From contig NZ_VFNL01000001.1 in the NCBI RefSeq assembly GCF_006715565.1, positions 2,542,001-2,606,000 of the forward strand: 64,000 bases of DNA. The letters run 5' to 3'. How positions within the stretch are numbered: the stretch's first letter is position 1; every line of letters starts with the position of its first letter. The DNA is from Microbacterium sp. SLBN-154 (GTDB taxonomy: Bacteria; Actinomycetota; Actinomycetes; Actinomycetales; Microbacteriaceae). Positions 60,276 to 64,000 of this stretch are shown one piece after another. Position numbers and translations under genes: made by a program. The notes beneath the pieces are model-generated. The model made no database searches, was not told where the DNA came from, and saw only the letters and a program-made list of their open reading frames with translations.

Positions 60276-60293
60276 CTGGGTCTGGGTCTGGGT
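60276..60293 (+). repeat. three tandem CTGGGT units upstream of rplY
   Basis: CTGGGT occurs three times in a row within the 229-nt region between rplY and the small membrane peptide gene. The region otherwise holds no gene or clear hairpin. The repeat may be chance in GC-rich DNA. Confidence 0.4.
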
Positions 60294-60421
60294 CGACTCG
60301 AACGCGAGCGCGTGAGGAAAACGAGCCTGCACACCCCCGTCGATCACGGATCCGCTCCGCCGCTCGCGCAGCCGGGATCCCTCGCCGAAGTCCAGTGGGA
60401 GAGTCTACCAGCGACGGGCGA

Positions 60422-60427
60422 TAGCAT
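60422..60427 (+). promoter_or_regulatory. probable -10 box of the 40-aa membrane peptide gene
   Basis: TAGCAT 31 nt before the ATG at 60459. A short leader containing GGAGG would result. Confidence 0.4.
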
Positions 60428-60458
60428 GGGAGGCACGGCCATCCCGACGGAGGACACC

Positions 60459-60581
60459 ATGGAATACGGCTTTCTCTCGCACGTGCTCGTCTGGGTCGTC
60501 GGGGCGATCACGGCGGTCGGCGCCGTGGGTTTGGTACTGGCGGTCTTCTCCATGGCGCGCACGGCGTATCGCAAGGACTGA
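60459..60581 (+). CDS. 40-residue single-span membrane peptide
   Basis: The product reads MEYGFLSHVLVWVVGAITAV, then about 11 hydrophobic residues, and ends in MARTAYRKD. It thus has one membrane helix (about 8-32) and a basic end on the cytoplasmic side. GGAGG lies 5 nt before the ATG and is among the best ribosome binding sites in this region; an upstream in-frame ATG at 60425 has none. I recognise no family. Small proteins of this kind often modulate larger membrane complexes. It is encoded between rplY and gnd in the gnd direction. Confidence 0.55.
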   Translation: MEYGFLSHVLVWVVGAITAVGAVGLVLAVFSMARTAYRKD

Positions 60582-60621
60582 CCCTCGCTTCTCCAGGTCA
60601 GGACGGCGGGAGCGGACCCGA

Positions 60622-60627
60622 TAACCT
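60622..60627 (+). promoter_or_regulatory. -10 box of gnd (leaderless)
   Basis: TAACCT, then GAAGCG, then the GTG at 60634. Confidence 0.55.
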
Positions 60628-60633
60628 GAAGCG

Positions 60634-62229
60634 GTGACCGATCCTTCCCACTCGACGAAGATCTCCACCGACCGCGACGACCAGCCCGGGTCGACCGAGG
60701 AACACGAGGGTGCCCCCGCCCCGCAGGATGTGCCCCGCCCCCGGGCCGAGGCAGGTGTCGCGGCTCCCCCGGACACCGCGGCGACAGCCAACATTGGGGT
60801 GGTCGGCCTGGCGGTCATGGGCTCCAACCTTGCTCGCAACCTCGCCAGCCGGGACGGCAACACGGTGGCGGTGTTCAACCGCAGCCGCGAGAAGACCAAT
60901 CATCTGATCGACGCCCACCCCGAGGCGGAATTCGTCGCGACGTTCTCGTACGAGGAGTTCGCCGCCGCTCTCTCCACTCCCCGCACGGCGATCATCATGG
61001 TCAAGGCCGGCCGCGGCACCGACGCCGTGATCGACGAGCTCGTGCGCGTCTTCGAGCCGGGCGACATCATCGTCGACGGCGGCAACGCGCTGTTCAGCGA
61101 CACCATCCGCCGCGAGAAGGCCGTCCGCGAGACCGGCATCAACTTCGTCGGCATGGGTGTGTCCGGCGGCGAAGAGGGAGCTCTGCTCGGTCCGTCGCTC
61201 ATGCCCGGCGGCTCCGATGAGTCGTGGGTGACGCTGGGTCCGATCCTGCGCTCGATCGCGGCCGTGGCCGAGGGGGAACCGTGCGTCACGCACGTGGGCC
61301 ACGACGGCGCCGGCCATTTCGTGAAGATGATCCACAACGGCATCGAGTACGCCGACATGCAGCTGATCGCCGAGGCGTACGACCTCATCCGGCGGGGCAC
61401 CGGGAAGTCCCCCGCCGAGATCGCCGACGTGTTCGCCGAGTGGAATCGCGGTGAGCTGGAGTCCTACCTCATCGAGATCACCGCCGAGGTGCTCACGCAG
61501 AACGACGCCACGACGGCGCGTCCCCTGGTGGATGTGATCCTCGACCAGGCCGGCGCGAAGGGCACCGGCGCATGGACGGTGCAGACCGCCCTTGATCTCG
61601 GCGTTCCCGTGTCGGGCATCGCCGAGGCGGTCTTCGCCCGGTCGTTGTCGTCGCACCCCGAGCAGCGGCAGGCGGCCGCCGGACTCCCCGGTCCCGCAGA
61701 GGACGCGGTGGGATCCTCCGTCACCGATCCGGACGCCTTCATCGAGCAGGTGCGGCTGGCGCTGTACGCGTCGAAGATCGTCGCGTACTCGCAGGGCTTC
61801 GACGCCATCCGTGCCGGCGCCGCGCAGTACGGCTGGCAGATCGACCTGGGCGCGGTGTCGCGCATCTGGCGCGGCGGGTGCATCATCCGCGCGCAGTTCC
61901 TCAACCGCATCGCCGACGCATACGCCGAGACCGCAGACCTTCCGGTGCTGCTCTCCGCCCCCTACTTCGTCGAGGCGCTGGGCCGCGCCCAGGATTCGTG
62001 GCGGCACATCGTCGCGACGGCGGCGACGGCGGGGATCCCCGCGCCGGCGTTCTCGTCGTCCCTGGCGTACTACGACGGCTTGCGTGCCCCCCGGCTCCCG
62101 GCGGCGCTCATCCAGGGTCAGCGCGACTTCTTCGGCGCCCACACCTACCGCCGCATCGACCAGGACGGCACCTTCCACACACTCTGGTCGGGTGACCGCT
62201 CCGAGGTGGCGGCCGAAGACACGCACTGA
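60634..62229 (+). CDS. gnd: 6-phosphogluconate dehydrogenase, decarboxylating
   Basis: A 531-residue enzyme of the oxidative pentose phosphate pathway, producing ribulose 5-phosphate, CO2 and NADPH. The Rossmann motif is ANIGVVGLAVMGSNLARNLA (about 52-71), followed by NRSREKTN, GMGVSGGEEGALLGPSLMPG and the catalytic Lys in GAGHFVKMIHNGIEYADMQL; the C-terminal helical tail closes the dimer site. The first 51 residues are a hydrophilic, Pro/Glu-rich extension not present in the usual enzyme (about 470-485 residues). The GTG at 60634 is supported by TAACCT 6 nt upstream. Confidence 0.95.
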   Translation: MTDPSHSTKISTDRDDQPGSTEEHEGAPAPQDVPRPRAEAGVAAPPDTAATANIGVVGLAVMGSNLARNLASRDGNTVAVFNRSREKTNHLIDAHPEAEFVATFSYEEFAAALSTPRTAIIMVKAGRGTDAVIDELVRVFEPGDIIVDGGNALFSDTIRREKAVRETGINFVGMGVSGGEEGALLGPSLMPGGSDESWVTLGPILRSIAAVAEGEPCVTHVGHDGAGHFVKMIHNGIEYADMQLIAEAYDLIRRGTGKSPAEIADVFAEWNRGELESYLIEITAEVLTQNDATTARPLVDVILDQAGAKGTGAWTVQTALDLGVPVSGIAEAVFARSLSSHPEQRQAAAGLPGPAEDAVGSSVTDPDAFIEQVRLALYASKIVAYSQGFDAIRAGAAQYGWQIDLGAVSRIWRGGCIIRAQFLNRIADAYAETADLPVLLSAPYFVEALGRAQDSWRHIVATAATAGIPAPAFSSSLAYYDGLRAPRLPAALIQGQRDFFGAHTYRRIDQDGTFHTLWSGDRSEVAAEDTH

Positions 62230-62253
62230 TCGCCTCAGCATCCCTCGACGATC

Positions 62254-62259
62254 TAGGGT
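62254..62259 (+). promoter_or_regulatory. -10 box of the epimerase gene (leaderless)
   Basis: TAGGGT, then CGGAGG, then the ATG at 62266. Confidence 0.6.
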
Positions 62260-62265
62260 CGGAGG

Positions 62266-63258
62266 ATGACGCGACGCATCCTCTTCCTCGGCGGTACCGG
62301 CACCATCAGCGCGTCCTGCGTGCGCCGGGCGGTGGCACGCGGTGACGAGGTCACCGTGGTCAATCGAGGGACGGGTCGACGTGCGCTTCCTCCTCAGGTG
62401 CGAACGCTCGCGGCCGACCTGCGCGACCCCGAGGCGGTTCGGGCGGCGATCGGGTCGGAGCAGTTCGACGTCGTCCTGCAGTTCCTGGCGTTCACGCCCG
62501 AGCACGTCCAGGCCGATCTGGAACTGTTCGAGGGACGTGTCGGCCAGTACGTATTCGTCAGCTCGGCCTCGGCCTACCAGAAGCCGCCGATGCGGCTGCC
62601 GGTGACCGAGTCCACGCCGCTGCGCAATCCGTTCTGGCAGTACTCGCGCGACAAGATCGCCTGCGAAGACCTGCTCGTGGCGGCGTATCGCGAACGCGGC
62701 TTCCCGATCACCATCGTGCGTCCGTCGCACACCTACGACGAGCAGCTCCTTCCGACGATGGGGGGATGGACCGACATCGCCCGGATGCGGGCCGGACGAC
62801 CGGTGGTCGTGCACGGCGACGGGACCAGCCTGTGGACGATCACGCACAGCGACGACGTCGCCGTCGCGATCGTGGGACTGGCGGGGCACAGCGACGCCGT
62901 GGGCGAGGCGTTCACCGTCACAGGAGATCACGCCCCGAGCTGGAATCGGATCTACGGATGGCTGGCCGAGGCGGCCGGTGTCGCCTCACCCGACCTCGTC
63001 CACGTGGCATCCGAGACGATCGCCTCCTTCGCCCCCGACCTCGGTCCGGGCCTGATCGGCGACAAGGCGCACTCGATGATCTTCGACAACGCCAAGGTCA
63101 CCGCTCTCGTGCCGGAGTTCCGCACCACGATCACCTTCGATGAGGGCGCGCGGCAGATCGTGGCCTTCTACGACGCGCACCCCGATCGTCAGCAGGTCGA
63201 TCGGGACCACGATGCACTGTTCGATCGCATCGCTGCCCATGCCCGGCAGGCAGGGTGA
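62266..63258 (+). CDS. NAD-dependent epimerase/dehydratase family protein (extended SDR)
   Basis: A 330-residue extended short-chain dehydrogenase/reductase. The NAD(P)-binding motif is ILFLGGTGTISASCVRRAVA (about 5-24), the serine is in YVFVSSASAYQ, and the catalytic Tyr-x3-Lys is YSRDK in FWQYSRDKIACEDLLV. TIVRPSHTYDE follows as in sugar-nucleotide epimerases and chloroplast-type SDRs (CSP41-like). The substrate is unknown; a nucleotide-sugar or small carbonyl compound is likely. ATG at 62266 is set by TAGGGT 6 nt upstream. It follows gnd by 36 nt. Confidence 0.88.
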   Translation: MTRRILFLGGTGTISASCVRRAVARGDEVTVVNRGTGRRALPPQVRTLAADLRDPEAVRAAIGSEQFDVVLQFLAFTPEHVQADLELFEGRVGQYVFVSSASAYQKPPMRLPVTESTPLRNPFWQYSRDKIACEDLLVAAYRERGFPITIVRPSHTYDEQLLPTMGGWTDIARMRAGRPVVVHGDGTSLWTITHSDDVAVAIVGLAGHSDAVGEAFTVTGDHAPSWNRIYGWLAEAAGVASPDLVHVASETIASFAPDLGPGLIGDKAHSMIFDNAKVTALVPEFRTTITFDEGARQIVAFYDAHPDRQQVDRDHDALFDRIAAHARQAG

Positions 63259-63276
63259 CGCCGCTCTCAGCCGGCG

Positions 63277-63306
63277 CATAGCGGATGCCATAGGAAATCC
63301 ATAGGA
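63277..63306 (+). promoter_or_regulatory. three helically phased CATAG direct repeats before the response regulator
   Basis: CATAG occurs at 63277, 63289 and 63300. The last two are part of an exact 8-mer CCATAGGA with an 11-bp period. Such phased half-sites are typical targets of OmpR-family regulators, so this may be an autoregulatory site. It lies 8 nt before the -10-like box. Confidence 0.55.
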
Positions 63307-63313
63307 GACCCGG

Positions 63314-63319
63314 CACACT
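63314..63319 (+). promoter_or_regulatory. -10 box of the response regulator gene (leaderless)
   Basis: CACACT, then GAGGATC, then the ATG at 63327. It is a weaker box that might depend on an activator bound at the adjacent direct repeats. Confidence 0.4.
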
Positions 63320-63326
63320 GAGGATC

Positions 63327-64000
63327 ATGACGACCCTCGCGCCCTCCGCCCTCCGCCGCCCCGACGGGCAGGCTCTCCGCCTCCTCGTCGTCGACGACGA
63401 ACAGATGCTCACCGATCTGCTGTCGATGGCCCTGCGGATGGAGGGCTGGGAGGTGAAGACGGCGTCCTCGGGTTTCGAGGCCCTGCAGGCGGTGCGCGAC
63501 TTCCGCCCCGATGCCATGGTGCTTGACGTCATGATGCCCGACCTCGACGGGATGTCGGTGCTGCAGCGCCTTCGCGCCTCCGGCGACGATGTGCCCGTGC
63601 TCTTCCTCACCGCGAAGGACGCCGTGTCGGACCGCGTCGCGGGACTCACGGCGGGTGGCGACGACTACGTCACGAAACCGTTCAGCCTCGAAGAGGTCGT
63701 CGCGCGTCTGCGGGGCCTCATGCGCCGCGCCGGGACCGCGCAGACCGCCGAGGCCGAGCCGATCCTCCGGGTCGGCGACCTCTCGCTGAACGAAGACAGC
63801 CATGAGGTCGAGCGCGCCGGAATCGAGATCGAGCTGACGGCCACGGAGTTCGAGCTCCTGCGCTTCCTCATGCGCAATCAGCGCCGCGTCGTCTCCAAGG
63901 CCCAGATCCTCGACCGCGTGTGGAACTACGACTTCGGCGGGCGCTCCAGCGTCGTCGAGCTGTACATCTCCTATCTCCGGAAGAAGATCGACCAGGGCCA
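63327..64000 (+). CDS. OmpR/PhoB-family response regulator (cut by window edge)
   Basis: At least 224 residues, without its stop. The receiver domain (about 17-130) begins LRLLVVDDEQMLTDLL, with phospho-acceptor Asp67 in AMVLDVMMPDLDG, Thr in VLFLTAKD and Lys in YVTKPFSLEE. The winged-helix effector (about 148 on) has IELTATEFELLRFLMRNQRR, SKAQILDRVWNYDFGG and SSVVELYISYLRKKID. It resembles PhoP/TcrA-type regulators of actinobacteria. A kinase gene probably follows to the right, outside the window. Direct repeats lie just upstream. Confidence 0.93.
   Translation, partial: MTTLAPSALRRPDGQALRLLVVDDEQMLTDLLSMALRMEGWEVKTASSGFEALQAVRDFRPDAMVLDVMMPDLDGMSVLQRLRASGDDVPVLFLTAKDAVSDRVAGLTAGGDDYVTKPFSLEEVVARLRGLMRRAGTAQTAEAEPILRVGDLSLNEDSHEVERAGIEIELTATEFELLRFLMRNQRRVVSKAQILDRVWNYDFGGRSSVVELYISYLRKKIDQG

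Noticed and set aside
60276..60293. CTGGGT triplication as the start of a CRISPR-like or satellite array
   Set aside because: There are only three 6-bp units with no spacers; no array of repeats with regular spacers was seen anywhere in the window.

Overview
The window is high-GC, densely coded chromosomal DNA from an actinobacterium, most probably a Microbacterium or close relative in the family Microbacteriaceae. The basis is the family-specific small membrane proteins next to xseB, ispH and greA (DUF4245-, DUF6264- and DUF4307-like), the eno-ftsB-DUF501 order, frequent GTG starts and GTGA/ATGA stop-start overlaps, and a recurring actinobacterial -10 box (TAnnnT) 6-8 nt before the start codon. 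No intergenic stretch exceeds 300 nt, and almost everything is core metabolism and housekeeping.

Layout. 1-5.5 kb: the 5' end of an ABC exporter, an MFS (DHA2) exporter, a DJ-1/PfpI protein, a 47-residue cysteine-tailed microprotein beside an Fpg/Nei glycosylase, several small hypotheticals and a PPOX-class oxidoreductase. 5.5-9.9 kb: an ECF sigma factor, its membrane anti-sigma factor and an alpha/beta-hydrolase-like protein run leftward. They are divergent from a CHRD-domain surface protein coupled to a sortase, followed by a dienelactone-hydrolase-like gene and a small HTH protein. 9.9-19.4 kb: ychF, a methyltransferase, an exonuclease, rmuC, glpX and fba (gluconeogenesis/glycolysis), a MOSC protein, and an ispH-DUF6264-FGE-like operon. 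19.4-26 kb: xseA-xseB-DUF4245-carbonic anhydrase, fumC, and a histidine kinase/response regulator pair ending in a G-rich hairpin.

26-36.9 kb: phoH (PIN-PhoH), uppS, a hemolysin III-like protein, DUF4307, greA, threonine dehydratase with an AI-2E permease, two HTH_42 (AlkZ/YcaQ-like) genes, a secreted protein and lemA. 37.0-38.1 kb: an intact IS481-family insertion sequence flanked by CTAG. 38.1-44.5 kb: a sugar-lactone oxidase and a PLP-dependent deaminase/aldolase, a tRNA with anticodon UAA, then (going upstream) ndh, a mycosin-like protease, DUF501 and ftsB. 44.5-58.4 kb: eno, an O-methyltransferase, an SGNH hydrolase, an APC permease, hisS, mazG, nhaA, ppc and mfd. 58.4-64 kb: a membrane protein, pth, rplY, a 40-residue membrane peptide, gnd, an NAD-dependent epimerase, and the 5' part of a second OmpR-type response regulator cut by the window edge.

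Central carbon metabolism is well represented (fba, glpX, eno, ppc, fumC, gnd), with DNA repair and replication support (mfd, xseAB, Nei, rmuC, HTH_42 proteins) and cell-envelope functions (uppS, ispH, ftsB, sortase). The strongest whole-window signal is regulatory: about 25 genes on both strands look leaderless. The most unusual loci are the ECF/CHRD/sortase cluster with its long hairpin, the cysteine microprotein, the type I tRNA with a UAA anticodon, and the IS481 insertion in which one duplicated CTAG provides both flanking stop codons. No CRISPR array, prophage or rRNA operon was seen.
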